Source: Pseudomonadota bacterium
Lineage (GTDB): Bacteria > Pseudomonadota > Gammaproteobacteria > Steroidobacterales > Steroidobacteraceae
Reading direction: 5' to 3'
Assembly (NCBI GenBank): GCA_021838635.1
Contig: JAKCDC010000021.1
Coordinates: 1 to 44,626, forward strand
DNA length: 44,626 bases
A program made the translations under genes and the position numbers. Below the pieces are notes generated by a model. The model saw only the letters and a list, made by a program, of their open reading frames with translations. It was not told the DNA's origin and did not search any database. The first letter of the stretch is position 1, and each line of letters begins with the position of its first letter. Below are positions 33,454-41,802 of the stretch, one piece after another.

Positions 33454-34176
33454 ATGGGACGTATCTTCGAAGTCCGCAAGGCCACCATGTTTGCGCGCTG
33501 GAACCGCATGGCCAAGCAGTTCGCGCGCATTGCCAAGGACATCACCATCGCGGTGAAGTCCGGCGGCGCGGACCCGAATTCCAACCCGGCCTTGCGGCGC
33601 GTCATCCAGAACGCCCGCGCGGTCAACATGCCGAAGGACAAGGTCGAGGCGGCGATCAAGCGGGCCTCGGGCCGGGATGCCACGCACTACCACGAAGTGC
33701 ATTATGAGGCTTACGCACCGCATGGCGTGGCGCTGCTGATCGAAGCGGCAACCGACAACCCGACGCGCACCGTGGCCTCGGTGCGCAACATCGTCACCAA
33801 GAACGGCGGCAACCTCGCCACGTCCGGCAGCGTTGCGTTCCTCTTCAAGCACATGGGCGTATTCCGCCTCGCACCGACCGGCATCGACCAGGACGAGCTG
33901 GAGCTGTACCTGATCGATCACGGGCTGGAGGAAATGGGCGAGAGCACCGGGGAGAACGGTGAGCCGCAGCTGCTCATCCGCTGCGCGTTCGAGGACTTCG
34001 GCAAGATGCAGGAGGCGCTGGAGACGCGCGGCATCACGCCGTTGTCGGCGGAACATGAGTACGTCTGCACCGTGCCGAGCGAGTTACCCGAGGCGCAAGC
34101 CCAGGAGGTGCTCGGGCTGATCGACAAGCTCGAGCAGGACGACGACGTGCAGCGGGTGTTTCACACCCTCGCGTGA
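33454..34176 (+). CDS. YebC/PmpR family DNA-binding/translation regulatory protein, paralogue type
   Basis: 240 residues with the three-domain YebC fold: [28 protein letters not shown] and [15 protein letters not shown] in the N-terminal part, then [22 protein letters not shown] and [14 protein letters not shown]. The family includes regulators and factors that relieve ribosome stalling. The N-terminus reads [20 protein letters not shown] rather than the MAGHSKWANIKHRK of the canonical gene next to ruvC, so it probably represents a second subfamily. No good ribosome site. Lies 35 nt after the desaturase. Confidence 0.9.
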   Translation: MGRIFEVRKATMFARWNRMAKQFARIAKDITIAVKSGGADPNSNPALRRVIQNARAVNMPKDKVEAAIKRASGRDATHYHEVHYEAYAPHGVALLIEAATDNPTRTVASVRNIVTKNGGNLATSGSVAFLFKHMGVFRLAPTGIDQDELELYLIDHGLEEMGESTGENGEPQLLIRCAFEDFGKMQEALETRGITPLSAEHEYVCTVPSELPEAQAQEVLGLIDKLEQDDDVQRVFHTLA

Positions 34177-34193
34177 GCGGCGCGCCGCGCTGG

Positions 34194-34724
34194 CTAATCC
34201 GGCATCGGCGTCATGCGCGCCCCGAGCGCATCCTCGAATCCCAGGTTGCGCAGGTCCTGGACCCGCTGCGGGTAGAGCACGCCATCGAGATGGTCGACTT
34301 CGTGCTGCACGACGCGCGCATGAAAGCCATGCGCGGTCCGCTCGAACGGCACCCCGTGCAGGTCGAATCCGCGATAGCGCAAGTGCGTGTAGCGCGGCAC
34401 CAGCCCGCGCAGCCCCGGCACCGACAGACACCCCTCCCAGCCCTCGGCCTGCTCGCGACCGAGCGGCGTCAGCTGCGGATTGACGAGCACCGTGTACGGC
34501 ACGGGCGCAACGTTCGGATAGCGCGGGTTGTCGGCGACCTCGAAGATCACCACGCGCAGACTGACTCCGATCTGCGGGGCGGCGATTCCGGCGCCGTTCA
34601 GGGATCGCATGGTTTCATCCATGTCCTGCACCAGCGCCTGAAGTTCTGCGTCGAAACGCTGCACCGGCGCGGCGACCTGTGCAAGCAGCGGGTCGCCCAT
34701 CTTCAACACCCGGCGTATGGTCAT
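34194..34724 (-). CDS. def: peptide deformylase
   Basis: Removes the N-formyl group from nascent proteins. The three motifs are GAGIAAPQ (44-51), WEGCLSVPG with metal-binding C99, and QHEVDHLDG with H141, E142 and H145. 176 residues from ATG 34724. The frame is open for 30 further codons with an ATG at 34814, but that would run into the divergent gene and lacks family sequence. TACTGT ends 6 nt before the ATG and no ribosome site exists. Not linked to fmt here; a second def gene elsewhere is possible. Confidence 0.95.
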   Translation of the reverse strand: MTIRRVLKMGDPLLAQVAAPVQRFDAELQALVQDMDETMRSLNGAGIAAPQIGVSLRVVIFEVADNPRYPNVAPVPYTVLVNPQLTPLGREQAEGWEGCLSVPGLRGLVPRYTHLRYRGFDLHGVPFERTAHGFHARVVQHEVDHLDGVLYPQRVQDLRNLGFEDALGARMTPMPD

Positions 34725-34727
34725 GGG

Positions 34728-34740
34728 TGTACAGTACAAT
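34728..34740. promoter_or_regulatory. def / DUF3014 divergent promoter with TGTACAGTACA palindrome
   Basis: TGTACAGTACA (34728-34738) is a perfect 5+1+5 inverted repeat. It overlaps TACAAT (34735-34740), a good -10 for the plus-strand DUF3014 gene (leader about 20-28 nt, ribosome site GGGAG), and TACTGT on the minus strand (34736-34731), 6 nt before the def ATG. It may be an operator or simply overlapping -10 boxes. Confidence 0.4.
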
Positions 34741-34767
34741 ATTTCCGAGCCTCGGGAGTGACGCCAG

Positions 34768-35622
34768 ATGTGGAACAAGACTGACCCGGAAGAGTCCTTC
34801 CGCAACAAGGTCATTTGGGTGGCGGCGGCGGTCGTGGCGGCCGCATTGATCGGTGTCGGTGTCTACTACCGCTTCCACAAAGGCGCGCCAACGACCGCGA
34901 GCGGCATTGTCCCGCCCGCTCCGCAGGCCGCGGCACCGGCTGCGGCCTCAGCACCGCTGCCGAGCGCCGCACAAGCTCCCGTGATCGAACATCCGGTACC
35001 GGCGCCGAGCAGCACCGCCGCAGCGCAGCCGCTGCCGCCGCTGAACCACAGCGACTCGGTCGTGCTCGCCGCGCTCGATACGCTCATCGGCCACCCCGCG
35101 GTCGCGCGGTTCATCGTGCCGAAGAACATCATCCGTCGGGTGGTGGTGAGCGTCGATAGCCTGCCGCGCGCCAAGGTATCGGCCAACCTGCGCCCCATCC
35201 AGGCGACGCCGGGACAGACTATCGTCAACCGCCAGGGCGGCGTCGCGCTGCTCAGTCAACGCAATTACGCCCGCTACACCCCGTTCGTGGCGGTGGTCAG
35301 CCGGCTGAACGTGCACGGCCTGGCGCAGCTGTACTTTCGCCTCTATCCGCTGTTCCAGCAGGCTTATGAGAGCCTGGGCTACCCGGGCAAGTACTTCAAC
35401 GACCGCCTAGTGCAGGCCATCGACAGCCTGCTCGCAACGCCCACGGTCACCTCGCCCGTCACGCTGGTGCGCCCGAAGGTGTTCTGGCAGTTCGCCGACC
35501 CGAAGCTCGAAGCGCTGCCGGCTGGGCAGAAGCTCATGATCCGCATGGGTCCGCAGAACGATGCCATCATCGAGCACAAGCTGCGTCAGTTCCGCGCGCT
35601 CATCGCCAACCCGCCGAAGTAA
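34768..35622 (+). CDS. DUF3014 domain-containing membrane-anchored protein
   Basis: 284 residues: a cytoplasmic N-terminus (MWNKTDPEESFRNK), one membrane segment (VIWVAAAVVAAALIGVGVYY, about 15-34), a Pro/Ala-rich linker (about 45-95) and a periplasmic DUF3014 domain (VLAALDTLIGHPAVARFIVPKNIIRRVVVSVDSL; NYARYTPFVAVVSRLN; LYFRLYPLFQQAYESLGYPG). Function is unknown. It ends 11 nt from the convergent HIT-like gene. Confidence 0.88.
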   Translation: MWNKTDPEESFRNKVIWVAAAVVAAALIGVGVYYRFHKGAPTTASGIVPPAPQAAAPAAASAPLPSAAQAPVIEHPVPAPSSTAAAQPLPPLNHSDSVVLAALDTLIGHPAVARFIVPKNIIRRVVVSVDSLPRAKVSANLRPIQATPGQTIVNRQGGVALLSQRNYARYTPFVAVVSRLNVHGLAQLYFRLYPLFQQAYESLGYPGKYFNDRLVQAIDSLLATPTVTSPVTLVRPKVFWQFADPKLEALPAGQKLMIRMGPQNDAIIEHKLRQFRALIANPPK

Positions 35623-35633
35623 CGCGCGGGGCC

Positions 35634-36083
35634 TCAGAGCCGTTCGAGCGCGCCGCGCAGCTGCCTCAGCAGTTCCCCGTGCGCGGCCGGATCGAACGGC
35701 TCGCCCGCCTGCCAGTCGTACGCCCAGGGATGGGCGGTGCGCAGCGACTCGGACTCCTCAGCGTAGCGCGGGAAGACGTGTGCGTGCAGCGCCGGCTCGA
35801 GGTTACCGAGCATGGCGTAGTTGACCCGCAGCGCACCAGTGACGGCGAGCAGCGCATCGCCGAGGCGGGCCATATCGAGCAGGAAGCGCGTCCGGTCAGA
35901 CGCCCCGAGCGCATTGATCGTCGGCACCACCGGGTCAGGCAGCAGCAGCGCGTAGCCGCGCAGGAACTGCCGCTCGGCGAGCAATGCCCACCCCGAGGGC
36001 AGCCGCGCGATCAGCCGCGGCTCGAGCCCGGCGCGCAGTGCCTCGACTTGCCGGTGGATCGCTGTGCGCGGCCCGCTCAGCAT
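35634..36083 (-). CDS. HIT-superfamily-like protein
   Basis: 149 residues with a histidine-triad-like core, NYAMLGNLEPALHAHVFPRY. The motif reads H-A-H-V-F, so the third histidine of the standard H-x-H-x-H is phenylalanine while the central, catalytic-type histidine remains. HIT enzymes act on nucleotide phosphoesters or phosphoramidates; the substrate here is unknown. It overlaps the HAD gene by 7 nt and is the last gene of the minus-strand run. Confidence 0.78.
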   Translation of the reverse strand: MLSGPRTAIHRQVEALRAGLEPRLIARLPSGWALLAERQFLRGYALLLPDPVVPTINALGASDRTRFLLDMARLGDALLAVTGALRVNYAMLGNLEPALHAHVFPRYAEESESLRTAHPWAYDWQAGEPFDPAAHGELLRQLRGALERL

Positions 36084-36709
36084 GCCACTCCCAGCGCCCC
36101 GAGCGCGCTCACGGTCGAGGCGTAACCGGTGTGTTCGATCGCCTGCCAGCCGCGCTGGCGCGCCGCCTGGACGTTCTCGGCGCGATCATCGATGAACACC
36201 GTGGCCGCCTGTTCGAGCGCGAAGCGCCGTTCCGCCTCAGCGTAAATGCCCGCCTCGGGCTTCATAACACCCGCAAGAAACGAGGGCAGCGCGCCATGGC
36301 CGATGCGGTGCACACCGTATTCGCGCGACAGGTGTGCCCAGTGCAGATCCCCGATATTGGAGAGTAAAAACACCCGGTAGTGCTCGCTTAAACGTTCCGC
36401 GAGCCGCACCATCCGCGGCTGCAGCTCGAACATGCTGACCCAGCGCTCGTGCACGGCCTGAAGATCCATCGGCCGGCGCGCCAACCCAGCGAAGCGCTCG
36501 AGCAGTCCCTGCCCCGTGAGCCGGCCGCACTCGTGCTCATGCAGCGCAACCTGCGTGAGCACCGAGTTCAGGTCCCGGGCGTCAGCCCCATGTTCACGCA
36601 GGAACTGAAGAAAGGGCGCGGTGTCCAGGTGCACGAACACCCAGCCGATATCGAAAACAACATTGCGCAGCACGCGGCTCACTCCCGGCGCCTCAGAGGG
36701 GCGTATCAC
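36077..36709 (-). CDS. HAD-superfamily IA hydrolase (YihX-like)
   Basis: 210 residues with all four HAD motifs: I, VVFDIGWVFVHLD (nucleophile D20); II, LLSNIGD; III, lysine in GVMKPEAGIY; IV, VFIDDRAENV. The usual second aspartate of motif I is glycine (DIG), as in YihX-type sugar-phosphate phosphatases. An alpha-helical cap lies at about 30-90. Likely a phosphatase; substrate unknown. ATG overlaps the stop of the decarboxylase gene by 4 nt. Confidence 0.87.
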   Translation of the reverse strand: MIRPSEAPGVSRVLRNVVFDIGWVFVHLDTAPFLQFLREHGADARDLNSVLTQVALHEHECGRLTGQGLLERFAGLARRPMDLQAVHERWVSMFELQPRMVRLAERLSEHYRVFLLSNIGDLHWAHLSREYGVHRIGHGALPSFLAGVMKPEAGIYAEAERRFALEQAATVFIDDRAENVQAARQRGWQAIEHTGYASTVSALGALGVAC

Positions 36710-37887
36710 AGCGGAAAGGGCATGACCATGCCGGAGTCTCCCGGCGTAAGGTTCACCGCCACGACGGTGGCCTTGGGAAAAAAGTTGAATTCCGTGGCGC
36801 TTGCCCAGGTGTACGCGCCCATGGCGCGCCCGACGATCAGGTCGCCCGCCTCCAGCTTCGGCAACATCAGGTTCTCGGCGATGACATCGATGCTGTCACA
36901 GGTCGGCCCGGCGAGCACCGAAGGCAATCGCTCCTCGGAATCCTTCAGCGGCTCCACCGGGTAACGCGCGTGATCGAACAGCTGGCCGCTGTAGGAGCCG
37001 TACAGCCCGTCATCGAGGTAGTACCACCAGTGCCCTTCGCGGCGCGCCCGGCCCATGACCGAGGCGACTCCCAGTGCGGCTGGGCCAACGATGAAGCGCC
37101 CCGGCTCGGCGATCACCCGCACGCGCTTTGGCAGCGCCTCAAGTGCGCTGCGCAGCGGTTCGCAGAAGCGCTCGATGTCCTGCACCGGCTGGGTGTAGTC
37201 GATTGGAAAGCCCCCACCGATATCGAGCGTGTCGAGCACGCCGAGCTTGCGCCGCCGGCCGGCGGCCATCAACTGCGCACAGGCATCAAGCGCCTCGACA
37301 TGTTTGGCCGAGTCCCCCGCCTGCGAGCCGACGTGAAAGCTCAGGCCACGCACCGTGATGCCAAGCTCCGCGGCCAGTCGCGCCAACTCCAGTGCGTCCT
37401 CCGGGTCGCAGCCGAACTTGCGTGACAGGTCGCACACCGCTCCGGGACTCCTGAACGAGACGCGCAACAGCAGCTCGGCCCGATCCGCGAAGCGCTCGAA
37501 CTTGCGCACCTCGTCGGGATTGTCGGCCACGAACGTGCGCACGCCGAATTCGAGCGCGTTGCGGATGTCCTGCGGACGTTTGATCGGATGCGTGTGGATG
37601 CAGCGCGCCGGATCGACACCGAGCCGGCGGACCAGCTGCACCTCCCCGGTGGTGGCCAGATCGAGAAATCCACCCTCGGCGAGCACGGTCTGCACGACCG
37701 CCGCATGCGGCATGGGCTTCAGCGCGTAGTGCAGATCGACGCGCCCGAGCGCTGCGCGCAGCTTGCGGTACTGCACGCGCACACGCTCGCAGTCGAGGAT
37801 GAGCAGCGGAGAACCGAACTGACGCACCAGCCGGCGGATCTCCGCGGGTTGGAATGGGTCGACAAAACGACTGCGACGGACGCTCAT
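36706..37887 (-). CDS. type III PLP-dependent ornithine/lysine decarboxylase
   Basis: Alanine-racemase-fold decarboxylase of the eukaryotic-ODC type making putrescine or cadaverine. PLP lysine K57 (HYALKPMP), FHVGSQ (185-189), the phosphate-binding EPGRFIVGP (261-269) and the second-subunit catalytic C330-D331 (GPTCDSID) are present; KFGC (158-160 region) and GAYTWASATEFNFF are typical. The start at 37887 (MSVRRSRFVDPF) overlaps the sua5 stop (ATGA) and gives 393 residues; an upstream ATG would add only Arg/Pro-rich sequence inside sua5. Diaminopimelate decarboxylase is unlikely because the ODC-type CDSID motif is present. Ornithine versus lysine preference cannot be read. Confidence 0.9.
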   Translation of the reverse strand: MSVRRSRFVDPFQPAEIRRLVRQFGSPLLILDCERVRVQYRKLRAALGRVDLHYALKPMPHAAVVQTVLAEGGFLDLATTGEVQLVRRLGVDPARCIHTHPIKRPQDIRNALEFGVRTFVADNPDEVRKFERFADRAELLLRVSFRSPGAVCDLSRKFGCDPEDALELARLAAELGITVRGLSFHVGSQAGDSAKHVEALDACAQLMAAGRRRKLGVLDTLDIGGGFPIDYTQPVQDIERFCEPLRSALEALPKRVRVIAEPGRFIVGPAALGVASVMGRARREGHWWYYLDDGLYGSYSGQLFDHARYPVEPLKDSEERLPSVLAGPTCDSIDVIAENLMLPKLEAGDLIVGRAMGAYTWASATEFNFFPKATVVAVNLTPGDSGMVMPFPL

Positions 37888-38873
37888 GGGGTATCTCCGG
37901 GCGCGGCGGCGCCGACGGCCGCACGGTGCAGTCGGTCGCGGATCGCCTCCCATTCATCGCCTTGCGGCACTTCCTGCACCAGGATGCGCTCGCAGCCGCT
38001 CTTGTCGAGGGCGCGCAGATGCGCATACAAGTCATGGCCATAGCGCTCGGCCTGCGCCGTGGCATCAATCCAGGTCACGGCCGGCAGCGCCGCCTGCGGG
38101 GCGCGCCGGGCCAACACCGCCACGCGCCGGCCCGCCCGCGCGAGCGCCGCGCTGCGCGCCTCGAGCGCATCGGCCGGCACGATCTCCACCGGGGTCGCCG
38201 GAGCGTAATGCGCCGCGGTGCTGCCCGGCACACGCGGCGAGGCCGCATCGGCACCGATCTGCACCGCGCCGAGCAGTGCGCGGATCTCCCCGGCGGTGAT
38301 CCGGCCCGGGCGCAGCAGGCGCGCAACGCCGTCCTGGAACGCCACGATGGTCGACTCCAGGCCGATCGGACACTCCCCGCCATCGAGTACCACCTGCACC
38401 GCCGCGCCCAATTCCTCGCGCACGTGTTCGGCCCGGGTTGGGGAAACCCGGCCGTAGCGGTTGGCGGACGGCGCGGCAATCCCGCCGCCAAAGGCGGCGA
38501 GCAGCTGCTGGGCCACGGGGTGTCCCGGAACACGCACCGCAACCGTATCCTGACCGCCGGTCACGCTGTCATCGACATCGGGCGAGCGCGGCAGCACCAG
38601 CGTCAACGGCCCGGGCCAGAACCGCTCGGCAAGCCGCTCGGCCGCGGGCGGCACCTGCCGCGCCCAGCCTGAGAGCTCCCCGAGACTGCGCAGGTGCACG
38701 ATGACCGGATGGCTCGTGGGGCGGCCCTTGACGGCGAAGATGCGCCGCACCGCAGCCGGATTACGTGCATCGGCGCCAAGTCCGTACACCGTTTCCGTCG
38801 GAAAGGCGACCAATGCCCCGGCGCGCAGTGCGCCAAGGGCGGCCTGCAGATCCGCCGGTGCAATGGGCCCCAT
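37884..38873 (-). CDS. sua5: L-threonylcarbamoyladenylate synthase, Sua5 type
   Basis: Makes threonylcarbamoyl-AMP from threonine, bicarbonate and ATP for the t6A37 modification of ANN-decoding tRNAs. The YrdC domain (1-190) shows FPTETVYGLGADA, K49 and R51 in FAVKGRPTSHPVIVHL, and APSANRYGRVSPT. A proline linker (SPRVPGSTAAHYAP) leads to the C-terminal Sua5 domain, making 329 residues against about 190 for the short TsaC. GGGG-rich ribosome region upstream. 21 nt after the tandem protease gene. Confidence 0.93.
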   Translation of the reverse strand: MGPIAPADLQAALGALRAGALVAFPTETVYGLGADARNPAAVRRIFAVKGRPTSHPVIVHLRSLGELSGWARQVPPAAERLAERFWPGPLTLVLPRSPDVDDSVTGGQDTVAVRVPGHPVAQQLLAAFGGGIAAPSANRYGRVSPTRAEHVREELGAAVQVVLDGGECPIGLESTIVAFQDGVARLLRPGRITAGEIRALLGAVQIGADAASPRVPGSTAAHYAPATPVEIVPADALEARSAALARAGRRVAVLARRAPQAALPAVTWIDATAQAERYGHDLYAHLRALDKSGCERILVQEVPQGDEWEAIRDRLHRAAVGAAAPGDTP

Positions 38874-38894
38874 CCGAGCGCTCCGCCCCTGCGC

Positions 38895-41798
38895 TCAGTG
38901 CAGCGCGCGCCGCACCCAGCCGTGCGCCGTGCGCAGCAGCTCGTAGGCGGGCCAGTAGTGGTTGTCGAGCGTCAACGTGATGACCTGCGGTGCATTGTTC
39001 CAGCCGAGCGCCGTGATGCGCACCGAGGCATGGTCCGGTCGGTGGGTCACCACATTCAGGAAGGCATCCAGATCAGGCGTCGGCTTGCCGTCCACCGCGA
39101 CGATACGCAATCCCGCATACAAGCCATAGCGCGAGGCCGGTGAGCCGTATGCGAAGTTATCCACGTATACCCCGTACGGCGGCACTCCGCGCTGCGCCAG
39201 CATGGAGTGGAATGGACGCTGCAGCGTCGCGCCGGCCCATTGCACCACCCGCCGCAGCTGGGTTCCGGAGAGCACCACGGTCGGCACCGTGATCGTCAGC
39301 GCCTCTCGGCCCCGCCACACGGTCAGCCGCACGCTGCGCTGACCGGAGGTGGCCTGCTCGACCTGCTCGAAGCGCGTCACCACGTGGCCATTGATGGCGA
39401 GCAGCAGGTCGCCTGGCTCAAGCAGCCGGGACGCCGGAGAGCCGCCGGTGGTGCGAATGACCGTCAGCACCACGCGTCGCGTGGCGCTCTGGGCGGCGAG
39501 CCGCTTGGCCCAGAAGGGAGTCAGTCCGATCAGGCGCGCGCTCGAGAGCGCGGTGGGCGCGAACTCCACATCGAGCGAGTGCAGCGGCTTGCCGCTGCGC
39601 ATGTGTGCGAGCATGTCGCGCACCGGCTCGATCGGCACGCCCTGCAGGTCCTGGCCGACGCCGTTGGCGGTGTCGAACGCAAAACTCGACCACAGCCCGA
39701 GCACATCGCCACGCCGGTCGGTGAGCACCCCGTCGAAGCTCTTCGGCGGATTGACCAGCTGAATGCTCTCGATGTTGGTGTCGCGGAAGCGCATCGTGCG
39801 CGACAGCGGCAGCTCGAGCGGCTCGATGCTCGAGATCTCGGTGTGACGGAAATGCAGATCGTTGTCATCGCCGATACCGACCACGTTGATCGGCTCCCCG
39901 GAGGTGAGCCGCTCGGGCCGCAGGCGCGCCGAGCGCACGGGGGTCGAACCGATGAGACGCGGATCGTACGCGACCACCGCGAGGTTGTGGATGGGACTGA
40001 CATACACCACCCGGCCTGGCACCTGCACCGTGCCGGCGAAGGTGATCGTGACATCGCCGAGGGACACCGGCACCGTGTTGCGGTCCACCACCACCCAGCC
40101 GCGCTTGGCGTCCACCACGAGCCCGGTACCGTGATAGTAGTGTTCGGTCACCCCGGAAACCGAGTACGGCATGCTGAAGGTCACCGACACCAGCGAGTGC
40201 GCCAGGCGCGTCAGCAGCGGATTGCGGTAGACCGGAAAGCGCGTCGCGCTCACCGGGTGCGGCGGCCGCGGCGGTCCCGGCGGCAGCGCCTTGCATGGCC
40301 AGATACCCAGCGTGTCGTTGCGCACACAGTACTCGGCCGGGAACCAGCGCCGATCCATGCGGAAATAGGCGAGCTGGGTGCTGTTAGGATCGCTGGCAAG
40401 CGTGAAGCGCACGGTGGCGTACTCACCGTCGGCGAGCCGCGCGAGTGCATGGCGAAAATCCTGCAGATTATCGATCGGCCAGGAGTCGATGTCGTGGATC
40501 ACCGCGCCGCGCGGCACGCCGGCGGCACCGAACACGAAGCCGGGATTGGCGACCCAGACACCTCGCGGCGGCACGTTCAACTGCAGTGCCATCTCGTACG
40601 AGAGCGTGTTCACCACGGCATTGCCGAACTGCACGTAGGCGCTCGGGGCGAGCGCATTGAGATCCCCGACCGGCAGGCGGACCGTAAGCCGGTGGCCGCC
40701 GCGCTCGATCTGCAGCGTCACCTGGCGGCCCACTGCGGCATCGAGCATGCGCTCGAGCGGCTCGAAGGTCGTCACGTAGTGCCCATCGAGGCGCACCAGG
40801 ATATCCCCCGGCTGCAGCACCCGCGCGCTCGGCGAGCCGCCGAGCACGGTGCTCACCACAAGCATGCCGGTGCGCTGCGGGAACACCTTGCGCACCGCAG
40901 TCTCGACGTTGCGCGGCAGGCCGAGCCGCTCAAGCTCATCGAAGGGGGTGTAATGGAAGATCGTGTAGAGCGTGCCGCGCGTCACCGGCTTGCCCTGCTG
41001 GATCAGCCGCAGCGCCCGCTGCACCGGTGCGAGCGGCAGGTAGAAGCTCGAGGCGGCATTGCTCGCCCCACCGGCATTGAGCGCCACGACGTGGCCCCGG
41101 ATATCGATGACCGGAGAGCCTGAGGAGCCCCCGGAAGTCCCCGAGGCGGCCTGCAGGTAGAACGTGTTGAAGTCGTTGTAGTTGCCGAACCCGTAATACG
41201 GCGCCCGCCGGTGCAGCCGCGCGAGGGTGCCGGCGAGAATCGACAGCTGCTCCCCGGCATTGTTGCCGATCACGCGAATCTCGCGCCCGACCCGGGCACC
41301 GGCTGGATCGAGTTTCAGCGCCTTGGGGTGAATGTAGCGCAGTTTCTTCGGATCAAAGCGGTAGAACCCGAAGTCATGCACCGGGTCGCGGTAGATCGGG
41401 TAGATCGGGATCTGTTCGCGGTCGAGGAACGTCGCGGTCGCCGTGACCGGTCCGGGCGTCACGACGTGGCGGTTGGTGAGGATGATGCCGCGCTTGGCGT
41501 CGACCACGAAGCCGGTCGCCTGCGCCGTCTCGTTCACGTCGGTGTCGAAGGCGCGGTCCTGGTTGAAGTTGATCGCCACCACGCTGCTGGCGATGCGCGC
41601 CAGCGTCGCGGCCCATGTCGGATTGGACTCGAGCGCCGCGGCCTGGCGCGCCAGGTGGGCCGCCACGGCCGACGGGAGGGCAGGATGCGCCGGCGGCGCA
41701 ACAGGCGCGGCGCTCGCCAGCGCGGCCGGACCCACCGCCAACGTGAGCACGGACAGACAGAACACTCGCAGCACTCGCATCGTCCCCCCGGATGACAT
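38895..41798 (-). CDS. exported tandem HtrA-type protease, Nma111/Ynm3-like
   Basis: 967 residues with a signal peptide (MRVLRVFCLSVLTLAVGP..., cleavage near ALASA). The first trypsin-like domain (about 60-270) is intact: H111 (LTNRHVV), D142 (DPVHDFGF) and S226 (GGSSGSPV). PDZ-like regions follow at about 300-378 and 385-490. A second protease-like domain (about 525-735) repeats the layout but has N574, N605 and F688 where the triad should be, so it is catalytically dead; two more PDZ-like regions follow (755-840, 845-945). This order and phrases such as RDPVHDFGF, GEQLSILAG, YNDFNTFYLQAASG and RNDTLGIW match, from memory, yeast Nma111/Ynm3, a nuclear serine protease; here the protein is exported. 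A second ATG at 41780 behind GGGGGG could be the true start. Probably a periplasmic quality-control protease. Confidence 0.9.
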   Translation of the reverse strand: MSSGGTMRVLRVFCLSVLTLAVGPAALASAAPVAPPAHPALPSAVAAHLARQAAALESNPTWAATLARIASSVVAINFNQDRAFDTDVNETAQATGFVVDAKRGIILTNRHVVTPGPVTATATFLDREQIPIYPIYRDPVHDFGFYRFDPKKLRYIHPKALKLDPAGARVGREIRVIGNNAGEQLSILAGTLARLHRRAPYYGFGNYNDFNTFYLQAASGTSGGSSGSPVIDIRGHVVALNAGGASNAASSFYLPLAPVQRALRLIQQGKPVTRGTLYTIFHYTPFDELERLGLPRNVETAVRKVFPQRTGMLVVSTVLGGSPSARVLQPGDILVRLDGHYVTTFEPLERMLDAAVGRQVTLQIERGGHRLTVRLPVGDLNALAPSAYVQFGNAVVNTLSYEMALQLNVPPRGVWVANPGFVFGAAGVPRGAVIHDIDSWPIDNLQDFRHALARLADGEYATVRFTLASDPNSTQLAYFRMDRRWFPAEYCVRNDTLGIWPCKALPPGPPRPPHPVSATRFPVYRNPLLTRLAHSLVSVTFSMPYSVSGVTEHYYHGTGLVVDAKRGWVVVDRNTVPVSLGDVTITFAGTVQVPGRVVYVSPIHNLAVVAYDPRLIGSTPVRSARLRPERLTSGEPINVVGIGDDNDLHFRHTEISSIEPLELPLSRTMRFRDTNIESIQLVNPPKSFDGVLTDRRGDVLGLWSSFAFDTANGVGQDLQGVPIEPVRDMLAHMRSGKPLHSLDVEFAPTALSSARLIGLTPFWAKRLAAQSATRRVVLTVIRTTGGSPASRLLEPGDLLLAINGHVVTRFEQVEQATSGQRSVRLTVWRGREALTITVPTVVLSGTQLRRVVQWAGATLQRPFHSMLAQRGVPPYGVYVDNFAYGSPASRYGLYAGLRIVAVDGKPTPDLDAFLNVVTHRPDHASVRITALGWNNAPQVITLTLDNHYWPAYELLRTAHGWVRRALH

Positions 41799-41802
41799 TG
41801 CG

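Noticed and set aside
37888-37953. Upstream ATG start for the ornithine/lysine decarboxylase
   Set aside because: The added 22 residues are Arg/Pro-rich and lie inside sua5; the ATG at 37887 overlaps the sua5 stop in the usual ATGA form.
39207-41123. 638-codon open frame on the plus strand opposite the tandem protease
   Set aside because: His/Arg-rich composition typical of an antisense shadow; no recognisable domain.
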